From positions 1,364,001 to 1,428,000 of the forward strand of contig NZ_SDHZ01000002.1 in the NCBI RefSeq assembly GCF_004118675.1: a stretch of 64,000 nucleotides of DNA, in the 5' to 3' direction. Below, piece after piece: positions 9,620 through 18,754 of this stretch. The notes under the pieces are model-generated. The model was not told the origin of the DNA. It was given only the letters and a program-made list of their open reading frames with translations, and did no database searches. A program made the translations under genes and the position numbers. Source of the DNA: Filimonas effusa. Lineage in GTDB: Bacteria > Bacteroidota > Bacteroidia > Chitinophagales > Chitinophagaceae. Position 1 is the stretch's first letter; every line of letters begins with the position of its first letter.

Positions 9620-12544
9620 TTAATAGGAAATGTTGATACCTAAGGAATAAATCCTGGGTCTTGGATAAATGTTATTATCTATACCGCTATATACTTCGGG
9701 ATCGAGGCCCGTATATTTTGTGATCACGAACACGTTTTGAACAATAGCGCTCAACTTCAGCGAAGCCTTGTTGCGCCAGATCCTGCCGAAGTTGTAACCG
9801 AAGCTAACGTTGTCCATTCGCAGGAATGATGCGTTCTCCACATAATAATCAGAGAAGAACTGGCTGTTGGTAAAACGTGTGTTCAGATAGTCGACATTGG
9901 TATTGCCTATATAACCCATACCCGTGCTTACACTGTTAAAGGCGCCGCTGCCGGAGCGTACGTTATTATACAGGTAGTTGCCGATATTGCTGCGCAATAC
10001 AAAGGAGAGATCCCATTTTTTATAACTCATCTGTGAAGTGAAGCCCATTGTGAGCTTAGGGTTCGCAGACTTATACCTGTAGAAAAGCGCACCATTATTT
10101 TGTTTGTCAAACACACCTTCTACCGGTTTGCCGTCGGCATCATACACCTGCTTGTAAACGTAGAAGGTCTGGGGGGCATACCCTACGCTGTTGATCTGGA
10201 TAGTATTGTCTTTACCGCCGGAGATAGCACCTGTTAAAATGCCTTCGGAAGTAGAGTCGCTTACGTTAGACAGTTTCAGGATCTTATTTTTATTGTAAGC
10301 AATATTGAAGTTTACATTCCAGCTAAAGTCTTTACCCTGTATCACACCTGCATTGATAGCCAGTTCCACCCCTTTGCTTTCAATGTTACCTACGTTGGTA
10401 AGCAACATATTACCGGGGTTTACACCTGCTGCTGTAGGAATGCGTGTAAGCAGGTCTTTTGTTTTCTTATAATAGAAATCGAGCGTACCGGTGATCCTGT
10501 TTTTCAGGAAGCCGAAGTCGATGCCTGCGTTCCAGGCTGTGGTGGTTTCCCATTTGATATTTTTATCGTAGGGTTCAGACCTGTAGGTGTAGTAAGAGCT
10601 ATCTCCAAAGGGATAACGCACGTTGCTGCCGCCGAGTGTATAAATAGGCAGGTAAGGATAATAGGCATCCAGGTCCTGGTTACCGGTGATACCAAAGCCT
10701 ACACGCAGTTTCAGGTCGGAGAACGTTTTGTTACTTCTCATGAAACCCTCGTCTTTAATTCTCCAGGCAAGGGCAGCAGAAGGGAAATTACCCCACCTAT
10801 TGTCTTTGCTGAAGCGGGAAGAACCATCGCGGCGCATAGAAGCTGTCAACAGGTATTTGCCTTTAAACGTATAGTTCAAACGGGCAAATACGGAGAGTAA
10901 CGTGTTGCGGCTGGAGTCGGGAACCGGCATGCTCAAAACATTTCCCGCAGCATTTCTTACAGGATAAGCGGGACTTCCGCGGAAGAAATCCTGGTAGGAA
11001 TAACCTGCCGTAAGATCCAGTTTACTATCAATTTCCTTCAGGTCTTTTGCGTAAAGCAGGTAGAAATCGAGCAGTTTATCTTTTCTGCGCTGTGAGTATT
11101 CGGTCATAGAGCCACCTCTCTGGTAAGAGAGCGCTGCAAATGCAGGGATGAATCCGTTACCTTCTGTTTTAGAGATATCGTAACCGGCGTTAACAGTAGC
11201 GGTAAGCGCTGGCAGGAAAGGCAGTTTATAGTCCAGTTTAATGCTACCGATGCTACGGTAAACATCACTCAGGCTGGAATTGAGCAGCAGCTGGCCGAGC
11301 GGGTTCTTGGGCGCCAGTTCAATAGGCGTACCTGTTTCGTCGAGCCATTCATAGAAGTTCCCGAATTTATTGCTGGCATAAACAGGCTGGGTAGGATCGA
11401 AGCCTGCGGCTGCTCCAATAGCGCCTTCATTGGCGAACCTGGTTTTCTGATAAACGCCTTTGAGGTTGATATTTACTTTCAGCGAGTTGTTGAAGAACGA
11501 AGGCGTGAGGTTCAGGCCCAGGGATGTTCTTTTTACGTTGCTGGTTTTGAGGATACCATCCTGGTAGGTATGACCTACAGAAAAACGGTAGGGCAGTTTT
11601 TTAATACCACCTGAAACGCCAAGGTTATAATCGCCGCCAAAGGCATTCTGGAAAATCACATCCTGCCAGTTGGTATTGGCATTACCGAGCATTGCCTTTT
11701 CGGCATCGGTTCCCCGCTCGTTCACTACAGAACGGAACTGATTGGCATCGAGCACTTTCACTTCATTTCTTTTTACAGACTGGGAAAGAACGGAGTTGAA
11801 GTTCAGTTTCAGCTTGCCGGCGGCGCCGCTTTTTGTAGTAATGATAATAACACCGTTTGAAGCCCTGTTACCATAGATGGCGGTAGCGGAGGCGTCTTTA
11901 AGAATGTTAAACGATTCGATGTCGTTGGGGTTAACGAGGCTTAGCGGGTTAGAAACGCCGGAAACGCCATCGTTGGTAAGCGGTACTCCGTCGACAACAA
12001 TAAGGGGGTTATTGCTGGCGCTCAGGGAAGTACCACCGCGAACACGGATGGTACCACCTGCGCCGGGGGCGCCGCCATTGGGCGTAATAACGACACCTGC
12101 CACCTTACCTGTTACCAGCTGATCGGGTGTGGTAACGGCGCCAGTCTGGAAATCTTTTGCCGAAACGGTGGCAACCGATCCGGTGAGGTCTTTTTTAGAA
12201 CGGGTGCCATAACCAATAACCACCACATCGTTAAGCGTGGTTACGGCAACCTGGAGGGTAATATTAATAGTGTTGGCCGAGATCCTTACTTCTTTCATTT
12301 CAAAGCCAACCGAAGTAGCGATGAGGGTATCACCCAATTTTGCCCTGATAGAGAAATTACCGAGAGAATCGGCACTGGCACCATTGCCTGCTCCTTTCAC
12401 TACGACAGAAGCCCCCGTCAGGGGTTCGCCGGAAGAAGCGCGCAGCGTACCTTTGATCATTTGTTGGGCGGAAGCGGGCATAAAAGCCAGCAGGGTAATC
12501 ATCACACACATCACTCCACAGAGCAATCGTTGTTTCATTTTCAT
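9620..12544 (-). CDS. SusC/RagA-family TonB-linked outer-membrane transporter
   Basis: First gene of the PUL operon, a 974-aa TonB-dependent importer of oligosaccharides. After a signal peptide (MKMKQRLLCGVMCVM... ASAQ) comes a carboxypeptidase-regulatory-like domain (about 28-110: IKGTLRASSGEPLTGASVVV). The family signature VVVIGYGTRSKKDLTGSV follows, then a plug domain (DASATAIYGNRASNGVIIITTK) and a long beta barrel ending in an aromatic residue (GINISY). An alternative ATG at 12538 is possible. The promoter must lie in the 147-bp gap shared with the divergent regulator gene. No STN domain is present, so an ECF sigma/anti-sigma circuit is not expected; the hybrid two-component regulator next door fits instead. 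Confidence 0.95.
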   Translation of the reverse strand: MKMKQRLLCGVMCVMITLLAFMPASAQQMIKGTLRASSGEPLTGASVVVKGAGNGASADSLGNFSIRAKLGDTLIATSVGFEMKEVRISANTINITLQVAVTTLNDVVVIGYGTRSKKDLTGSVATVSAKDFQTGAVTTPDQLVTGKVAGVVITPNGGAPGAGGTIRVRGGTSLSASNNPLIVVDGVPLTNDGVSGVSNPLSLVNPNDIESFNILKDASATAIYGNRASNGVIIITTKSGAAGKLKLNFNSVLSQSVKRNEVKVLDANQFRSVVNERGTDAEKAMLGNANTNWQDVIFQNAFGGDYNLGVSGGIKKLPYRFSVGHTYQDGILKTSNVKRTSLGLNLTPSFFNNSLKVNINLKGVYQKTRFANEGAIGAAAGFDPTQPVYASNKFGNFYEWLDETGTPIELAPKNPLGQLLLNSSLSDVYRSIGSIKLDYKLPFLPALTATVNAGYDISKTEGNGFIPAFAALSYQRGGSMTEYSQRRKDKLLDFYLLYAKDLKEIDSKLDLTAGYSYQDFFRGSPAYPVRNAAGNVLSMPVPDSSRNTLLSVFARLNYTFKGKYLLTASMRRDGSSRFSKDNRWGNFPSAALAWRIKDEGFMRSNKTFSDLKLRVGFGITGNQDLDAYYPYLPIYTLGGSNVRYPFGDSSYYTYRSEPYDKNIKWETTTAWNAGIDFGFLKNRITGTLDFYYKKTKDLLTRIPTAAGVNPGNMLLTNVGNIESKGVELAINAGVIQGKDFSWNVNFNIAYNKNKILKLSNVSDSTSEGILTGAISGGKDNTIQINSVGYAPQTFYVYKQVYDADGKPVEGVFDKQNNGALFYRYKSANPKLTMGFTSQMSYKKWDLSFVLRSNIGNYLYNNVRSGSGAFNSVSTGMGYIGNTNVDYLNTRFTNSQFFSDYYVENASFLRMDNVSFGYNFGRIWRNKASLKLSAIVQNVFVITKYTGLDPEVYSGIDNNIYPRPRIYSLGINISY

Positions 12545-12598
12545 CCGTCAATTTTTATTTTTTCAATGGCTGGATAACAGGCAGTTTTAGATGCCGTT

Positions 12599-12626
12599 TG
12601 CCTGAGAAACCAGGCATACAAAGTAA
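12599..12626 (-). promoter_or_regulatory. susC-like leader: candidate promoter box and short hairpin
   Basis: In the divergent gap 12545-12691 the minus strand carries TTACTTTG at 12626-12619, a 7/8 match to the Bacteroidota -7 box TAnnTTTG. Just downstream is a perfect 6-bp hairpin (TGCCTG / CAGGCA, 12599-12616) that would lie in the 5' leader of the susC-like mRNA. No clear -33 TTG was found. The box is a weak prediction; the hairpin is directly visible. Confidence 0.35.
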
Positions 12627-12691
12627 AATACATTGATATTGAGCGCTTTATCCGATCGTTCATTTTTTTGGTCCTATTGATCTAATTTTGA

Positions 12692-15600
12692 ATGGTGCGT
12701 GCGCTTCCCCCCATAATCCGGGCTATAATATATTATTGCCATAGTTACCTCCACTGTATGACAGTGGCAATATTGCTATTCTGCCAGAGTCCGCTGGCGG
12801 CCCAGGCGCCGGAACTTAAATTCCGTCATCTGGGAAATGAACAGGGCCTCTCGAACAGTACCATAGAAACCATTTTACAGGATAGCCGCGGTTTTATGTG
12901 GTTTGGCACCCGCGACGGACTCAATAAATATGATGGTTACCAGATCACGGTTTACCGGTACGATGCATTGGACAGCAATAGTATCAGCGATAACTATATT
13001 AAGTGCCTTTATGAAGACAGTGAACACATGCTGTGGGTAGGTACGTTAAATGGCCTGAATCGTTTTAATCCGGCAAAAAATAATTTCACCCGCTACCGTC
13101 ATACTCCCTCCCATAAAAACAGTCTTAGCTATAACCAGGTTACCAGCATCTGCGAAGACAGTCAAAAACATCTGTGGATAGGCACTTATGGCGGCGGATT
13201 GAACAAATTTGACCCGAAATCAGGCATTTTTGAGCACTTTGTTACTAAACCCGGCGCAAAGTACGGTCTTGCCGACAATAGAATAAATGTTCTTTTTAAA
13301 TCCCCCCAGGGAGCCATCTGGGTAGGAACAGACAATGGCTTACATATCTTAAATACTGAAAAAAATGAACTGCGCGATTGGGCCTTACCGGGTAGTTTCG
13401 ACAGGGAGCACAATGTCATCCGGGAGATCACCAGCGCCGGAGAGGGAAAATTATGGCTGGGTACCGAAGAACGTGGTCTCCTGTTCTTCAATCCTGAAAA
13501 CGGAAGTTTTACCCGGTTCGGGCATCTCGATAAAAACGTCCGCAGCCTGTCGGGCAACCAGGTGCGTGCTATTCTGCGCGACAGCAAAGGTCAGTTTTGG
13601 GCCGGCAGCATCAACGGTGGTCTCGATCTGTTCAATCCTGCCGACAGCAGTTTCTTCCATTACCAGAATGACCCCGATAACAGCCGCAGCCTTTCACAAC
13701 GCACGGTATCAGCGATTTACGAAGACCGCCAGGGTATTTTATGGGTAGGAACCCATCGCGGGGGTATTAATATATATGTACCGGGCGCAGAAAAATTTGG
13801 CCTCTATCAACAGCAGCCAGATGTTAACAGCCTGAGCTATAACGATGTAAAAGCTTTTTGTGAAGACAGCAAAGGCCGGATCTGGATAGGAACAGATGGG
13901 GGCGGGCTTAACCTGTTCGACCGGCAAAAGCAAACCTTCCGTTATTTTAAATACGATCCGTACAATACCCGTACACTTGGCTCCAATGAAGTGCTGAGCA
14001 TCATGCAGGACCACGACAGCCAGTTATGGATCGGCACCTGGGGCGGCGGGCTCAATTTATACCGTGAGACCGACGGCAGCTTTACCAGGTTTATGAATAA
14101 CCCGGCAGACGCCAATAGCCTCAGTTCCAACTATGTGCAACAAACCCTCGAAGACAGCAAAGGAAATTTATGGGTAGCCACCTACTATGGGGGACTTAGT
14201 TTATATAATCGCGCCACCCGTCAGTTCACGCGTATAAAAGGCAGCGGCGCCAACACCATCTCCGGTAATAATATTGTATCACTGGTGGAAGACCGGAAGG
14301 GGAATTTATGGATAGGCACCGACGACGGGGGGCTTAACTGCTATAACATAGCCACCGGAAAGCTGCGTCATTTCTTCAACAATGAAGAAAAAACGCCGGA
14401 TCTGAGGGTTTTGTTTGTCGATAGTAAAGGCCGGTTGTGGGTGGGACAATCGGGATTATACCTGTTCAATACCGCCGAACAGCGCTTTTCATTATACACG
14501 CAACAGGCCGGATTAGGATCGGAGTTCATCAAGGGCATCGCAGAAGATGAAAAGGGGAATTTCTGGGTATCAACATCACGGGGCATCACCCGTTTTCACC
14601 CGGAACAAGGCGGTTATAAAAAATACAATACAGGAGACGGACTGCAAGGTCTGGAATTTGAAGCCAATGCCTACCTGAAAACGCGCGACGGACAGCTGTA
14701 TTTTGGCGGCATCAACGGGTTTAACGCCTTCTATCCCCAAACCATTACCACTAATAGCTATGCGCCCCCGGTGTATATCACCGATCTGCAGCTCTTTAAT
14801 CTTAAAATGCTGCCTGGCGGCAACCATTCTCCTTTGGAACAGGATATCAGCCTTACCCGGCAACTTGTGTTAAACTACCACCAGTCGTCGTTTTCATTCG
14901 GGTTTGCGGCACTCGATTATACTGCGCCGGAAAACAATCAATATGCCTATAAACTCGACGGCTGGGATAAAGACTGGAACTATGTTGGCAATGAAAGAAA
15001 AGCAACCTATACCAATCTTGATCCTGGCACTTATACCTTTCATGTAAAAGCATCGAACAGTGATGGCTCCTGGAACAATAAAGAAACCACCATCACCATA
15101 ATAATACACCCGCCGTTCTGGAAAACCTGGTGGTTCCTGTTGCTGGTGTTTGCCATCCTGTTTTATACCTCCTACCGAATACTTGCCTTCCGCAGAAATG
15201 CAGAGCTGAAGAAGATAAGCGAAAAGAAACGAGAAGAAGTTCATCAACTGAAACTCCAGTTCTTTACCAATATTTCGCACGAATTCAGAACCCCTCTGAC
15301 GCTGATACTAGGGCCATTGGAAAAACTGATCCGCGAAGAGCAGTCGGCAACCCAGCTGCATTCCTATAAACTCATGCAAAAAAATGCCTACCGCTTACTT
15401 GACCTGGTGAATGAAGTAATGGATTTCAGAAAAGTAGAATCGGGCGTGCTGCAGCTTAAGGTGATGCCAGGCAACCCGGAAGCATTTCTCCACGAAATAT
15501 CAGAAGAGTTCCACGAATGGGCCGTAGAAAAGAATATCCGCTTTTCCGTATCCTATCACGACCAGCCCACTGAAGCATGGTTCGACAACCAGGTGCTGGA

Positions 15601-16954
15601 AAAGATCATTTATAACCTGTTGAGCAATGCCTTCAAATATACTCCTGCCGGGGGAAAGATAGACCTCGAAATGTTCACGTCGTTACAGGATCTGAAACCG
15701 TCGTTTGCCCACGAGCTGGTGATCACCAACGACTACAAAGCGGCAGGCTATCTTCATTTCCGGATCACCGATAATGGTATCGGCATTTCAAAGGAGTCGA
15801 TAGACCACCTGTTTGAACGCTATTTCAGGGTCAACGAAAATCACCTCGGCTCAGGCATTGGGCTGGCATTCGTTAAAAGTCTGACCTTATTGCATAAGGG
15901 CAATATCAAAGTTTACAGCGAGCGCCATAAAGGAACGGAGATCATTATATCACTGCCTTATCGTAAAGAAGATTATACAGAAAATGAACGCTGGATAGGC
16001 GATCCGGAGCTTAAAGCAAGACAACTGGAGAGCATTGTTTCAAACCAGCGCTACAGCGTTATGCCTTCGGCCGATATGGAGCATACAACTTCCGGACAAA
16101 CAGACAACACCGAAGCTCCGGTCAATGGAATGGCAGCTGGCAAAACAATAGCCACAAACGGTACATCCAAAGGGGCAGATGGGCACACCAGCGGGGCAGT
16201 GATCCTGATCGTTGACGACAACAGCGAGTTGCGTGCCTTCCTCAAAAGCGCACTCGCCGATGATTATACCATCCTGGAAGCATCAGACGGACAACAGGGT
16301 TTGGAAAAAGCAAAGGCCTTACTTCCCGATATTATCATCAGCGATGTAATGATGCCTGTAATGGATGGCATCACCTTCTGTAAGCTGGCTAAAGAAAACC
16401 TGGAAACAAGTCATATTCCCTTTATGATGCTCACGGCTAAAACAACTTTATCATCCAACATCGAGGGTGCCGCATCGGGGGCAGATTTCTACTTTGGCAA
16501 GCCACTGAGTATGGAGTTATTACAGCTTACCATACGCAACACGCTGGAACAAAGAAAAAAATCGAAAGAGCGTTTCCTGAAGGACTATTACTATGAAGCC
16601 AAAGAGCTCGTGAACTCTACCAGGGACAAGGAATTCATGGATAAGCTGATGGCAGAAATAGACAACCATTTAATGAACCCCGATTTCGACGTTAGTATGC
16701 TTTGTGCGAATATGGGCATGAGCAAAACCAATCTTTATCAAAAGATCAAACAGCTAACCGGCCAATCCACCGGCGACTTTGTACGCACAATACGACTCAA
16801 GAAAGCCGCTAACATAATGACCCATGAAGATGTTCCTATATCGGAGGTGATATTAAGAATAGGTATACAAACACAGTCTTATTTTACCAAGGCATTTAAA
16901 AAAGAGTTCGGCAAAACACCTACACAGTTTTTGCAGGAGCTGGGGAATAGGTAA
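12692..16954 (+). CDS. Hybrid two-component system regulator of the PUL (sensor, kinase, receiver, AraC)
   Basis: A 1420-aa one-protein phosphorelay. A signal/anchor (to about residue 38) precedes about a dozen Reg_prop beta-propeller repeats, recognisable as GxxWIGTxxGGLNxF units from about 50 to 680. A Y_Y_Y domain (about 690-800), one membrane span (WWFLLLVFAILFYTSYRIL) and a HisKA domain follow, with His863 in NISHEFRTPLTL. Then come an HATPase domain (NLLSNAFKYTP, GSGIGLAFVKSL), a receiver domain with Asp1218 (IIISDVMMPVMDG) and a C-terminal AraC helix-turn-helix (FDVSMLCANMGMSKTNLYQK). The periplasmic part should bind an oligosaccharide and the AraC part activate the divergent susC operon. 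A start at Met23 (12758) is possible. Confidence 0.93.
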   Translation: MVRALPPIIRAIIYYCHSYLHCMTVAILLFCQSPLAAQAPELKFRHLGNEQGLSNSTIETILQDSRGFMWFGTRDGLNKYDGYQITVYRYDALDSNSISDNYIKCLYEDSEHMLWVGTLNGLNRFNPAKNNFTRYRHTPSHKNSLSYNQVTSICEDSQKHLWIGTYGGGLNKFDPKSGIFEHFVTKPGAKYGLADNRINVLFKSPQGAIWVGTDNGLHILNTEKNELRDWALPGSFDREHNVIREITSAGEGKLWLGTEERGLLFFNPENGSFTRFGHLDKNVRSLSGNQVRAILRDSKGQFWAGSINGGLDLFNPADSSFFHYQNDPDNSRSLSQRTVSAIYEDRQGILWVGTHRGGINIYVPGAEKFGLYQQQPDVNSLSYNDVKAFCEDSKGRIWIGTDGGGLNLFDRQKQTFRYFKYDPYNTRTLGSNEVLSIMQDHDSQLWIGTWGGGLNLYRETDGSFTRFMNNPADANSLSSNYVQQTLEDSKGNLWVATYYGGLSLYNRATRQFTRIKGSGANTISGNNIVSLVEDRKGNLWIGTDDGGLNCYNIATGKLRHFFNNEEKTPDLRVLFVDSKGRLWVGQSGLYLFNTAEQRFSLYTQQAGLGSEFIKGIAEDEKGNFWVSTSRGITRFHPEQGGYKKYNTGDGLQGLEFEANAYLKTRDGQLYFGGINGFNAFYPQTITTNSYAPPVYITDLQLFNLKMLPGGNHSPLEQDISLTRQLVLNYHQSSFSFGFAALDYTAPENNQYAYKLDGWDKDWNYVGNERKATYTNLDPGTYTFHVKASNSDGSWNNKETTITIIIHPPFWKTWWFLLLVFAILFYTSYRILAFRRNAELKKISEKKREEVHQLKLQFFTNISHEFRTPLTLILGPLEKLIREEQSATQLHSYKLMQKNAYRLLDLVNEVMDFRKVESGVLQLKVMPGNPEAFLHEISEEFHEWAVEKNIRFSVSYHDQPTEAWFDNQVLEKIIYNLLSNAFKYTPAGGKIDLEMFTSLQDLKPSFAHELVITNDYKAAGYLHFRITDNGIGISKESIDHLFERYFRVNENHLGSGIGLAFVKSLTLLHKGNIKVYSERHKGTEIIISLPYRKEDYTENERWIGDPELKARQLESIVSNQRYSVMPSADMEHTTSGQTDNTEAPVNGMAAGKTIATNGTSKGADGHTSGAVILIVDDNSELRAFLKSALADDYTILEASDGQQGLEKAKALLPDIIISDVMMPVMDGITFCKLAKENLETSHIPFMMLTAKTTLSSNIEGAASGADFYFGKPLSMELLQLTIRNTLEQRKKSKERFLKDYYYEAKELVNSTRDKEFMDKLMAEIDNHLMNPDFDVSMLCANMGMSKTNLYQKIKQLTGQSTGDFVRTIRLKKAANIMTHEDVPISEVILRIGIQTQSYFTKAFKKEFGKTPTQFLQELGNR

Positions 16955-17084
16955 CGTTCTTTAACTATGATAAGCTTCTCCAAACATTGGGAGAATAAAA
17001 TAGAATTGTAGAGAGATTTCTTAATCTAGATTAATGGACCCAAAGGCATAGCAGTTGCAACTTTACCGAAAGAAATCTACTGAC

Positions 17085-17810
17085 ATGCCAAACCATATTT
17101 TACATAAAGCCGCTACCAGGGGCCACGCAAACCACGGATGGCTTAACAGCTACCAGACATTCAGCTTCTCCAGCTATTATAACCCGGAAAGAATACAGTT
17201 TGGGGCGCTGCGGGTGTTAAACGACGACATCGTTGCAGGAGGAAAAGGCTTTGGCATTCACCCGCACGAGAATATGGAAATCATCAGTATTCCACTCGAA
17301 GGCGCACTGGAACACCAAGACAACCTGGGCAATACACAAGTAACAAAAGCCGGGGAAATACAGGTAATGAGCACCGGAAGCGGCGTCTTCCATAGCGAAT
17401 ACAATTACAACAAAGACAAGGACGCGAAATTTCTCCAGATCTGGTTATACCCCCGCGAGCTGAATGTAACGCCACGTTATGTCCAAACAGTGCTTAACAC
17501 AGCGCAACAGCACAACCAGCTGCAGCAGATCATTTCCCCCGATCCTGAAGACGCCGGCAGCTGGATCCACCAGGATGCCTGGTTCCACCTGGGAACGTTC
17601 GATAAAGACCAGTCATTTGATTACACAGCCCGCAAAGCAGGCAACGGCATATACGTTTTTATCATCAGCGGTTCAGTCAATACCAACGGCCAGCTGCTGG
17701 AGCAGAGAGATGGTCTTGGCATCACAGGAGCAGCAACCATTAATATTACCAGCCTGGAAGACAATTCTCAAATACTCCTCATGGATGTTCCCATGGAAAT
17801 AAATTTGTAA
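17085..17810 (+). CDS. Pirin family protein (bicupin, possible quercetinase)
   Basis: A 241-aa pirin homologue. The start at 17085 (MPNHILHKAATRGHANHGW) is preferred over 17055 because pirins begin close to this motif. The N-terminal cupin keeps the metal ligands: IHPHENMEI gives two His, and later FHSEYN gives a His and a Glu. The C-terminal cupin is more diverged (DNSQILLMDVPMEINL). Pirins bind Fe and some have quercetin 2,3-dioxygenase activity or act in redox sensing; which applies here cannot be told. The next gene follows after 9 bp, suggesting cotranscription. Confidence 0.9.
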   Translation: MPNHILHKAATRGHANHGWLNSYQTFSFSSYYNPERIQFGALRVLNDDIVAGGKGFGIHPHENMEIISIPLEGALEHQDNLGNTQVTKAGEIQVMSTGSGVFHSEYNYNKDKDAKFLQIWLYPRELNVTPRYVQTVLNTAQQHNQLQQIISPDPEDAGSWIHQDAWFHLGTFDKDQSFDYTARKAGNGIYVFIISGSVNTNGQLLEQRDGLGITGAATINITSLEDNSQILLMDVPMEINL

Positions 17811-17819
17811 TCACCCGTT

Positions 17820-18131
17820 ATGAACCTATCAGCATTAAGAATATTGGGCGTTGGCCGCAACAAGGAGATCATGGACGTCATTTACAGGCTGCTTAACACG
17901 CCTGAAGGAAGGGCATGCAAAGTAGTGCTCTCCACCGAAGAAGCAGTAGCAGCAGTAAAAGCAACCAGCTATCATATGGTGCTTTTATGCGGAGGAATAA
18001 CTCCTGTCGAAGAAAATGATCTGCGAACACAACTGCTGGCCATAGATAACAACCTTATTATTATCCGCCACTACGGCGGTGGCAGCGGTCTCCTGGAAAA
18101 CGAGATCATGCAGGCGCTTGCAAACCGGTAA
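17820..18131 (+). CDS. Small protein with a receiver-like fold lacking the phospho-acceptor Asp
   Basis: A 103-aa hypothetical protein 9 bp after the pirin gene. The pattern LRILGVGRNKEIMDVIYRLL, then YHMVLLCGGITPVEENDL, then NLIIIRHYGGGSGLLENEI resembles the beta1, beta3 and beta4-beta5 strands of a response-regulator receiver. The acidic pocket is missing: the usual LLD-x-MP Asp is replaced by LLCGG. It may be an atypical receiver or only a similar alpha/beta fold. No DNA-binding part is present. The function is unknown. Confidence 0.6.
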   Translation: MNLSALRILGVGRNKEIMDVIYRLLNTPEGRACKVVLSTEEAVAAVKATSYHMVLLCGGITPVEENDLRTQLLAIDNNLIIIRHYGGGSGLLENEIMQALANR

Positions 18132-18147
18132 ACTTTAACATCTGCCG

Positions 18148-18744
18148 CTATTTCCTGTACATACTGCTTTTCACCTTGCTAAGAAATTCCGGTGAAACGC
18201 CAATATAACGTGCAATCTGGTGCTGGGGAATACGCTGTACAACGGCAGGATAACGTTCTATAAAGTCCCTGTAACGCTCTTCAGCAGTCTGCGAAACCGA
18301 AGCATAGAAACGCTGCTGCAATACCGACAAAGAACGTTGTACCAGCAAGCGGAATACACGTTCAAAAGCAGGGATCTTTTCAAAAAGTAAGGATTTGCTG
18401 CGGTAATCTATTACCAGCAGTTCGCAATCCTCCACCGTTTCAATAAACTGCATGGAAGGCTTTTGCTCGGAGAAGGAACCTATATCACTTACCCACCACC
18501 CTTCTACCCCAAAAAGAAGAATGGTTTCATATCCTTCTTTGTCGATATAGTAAGTGCGGGTACAACCTTTTACAATAAAGGCTTCAAAGTCGCAAACTTC
18601 ACCCTCCTGCAGAAGGAAGCTTTTCTTTTTCACTTTCCTGAACTTCAGCAGGGAATGAAAAAAACTGGTTTCTTCCTCCGTTAATGCAATATGTTTTGCA
18701 ACAAACTGGTCTATCGATTCAAACATCCGGTAAGGTTTGTCCAA
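18148..18744 (-). CDS. Crp/Fnr family transcriptional regulator
   Basis: A 198-aa Crp/Fnr homologue. Residues about 20-125 form a cyclic-nucleotide-binding-like beta roll (KKSFLLQEGEVCDFEAFIVKGCTRTYY). Residues 150-198 form the winged helix-turn-helix (YPAVVQRIPQHQIARYIGVSPEFLSKVKSSM). The Fnr-type cysteines for an iron-sulfur cluster are not present, so an oxygen-sensing role is not indicated. Bacteroidota carry many of these single-copy regulators, often controlling nearby redox genes. It is convergent with the pirin pair. Met7 is an alternative start. The effector is unknown. Confidence 0.88.
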   Translation of the reverse strand: MDKPYRMFESIDQFVAKHIALTEEETSFFHSLLKFRKVKKKSFLLQEGEVCDFEAFIVKGCTRTYYIDKEGYETILLFGVEGWWVSDIGSFSEQKPSMQFIETVEDCELLVIDYRSKSLLFEKIPAFERVFRLLVQRSLSVLQQRFYASVSQTAEERYRDFIERYPAVVQRIPQHQIARYIGVSPEFLSKVKSSMYRK

Positions 18745-18754
18745 AAATAAAACA

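Noticed and set aside
16976-16995. Terminator after the hybrid regulator gene
   Set aside because: The stem is only 6 bp (TTCTCC/GGAGAA) and no T run follows; too weak to list.
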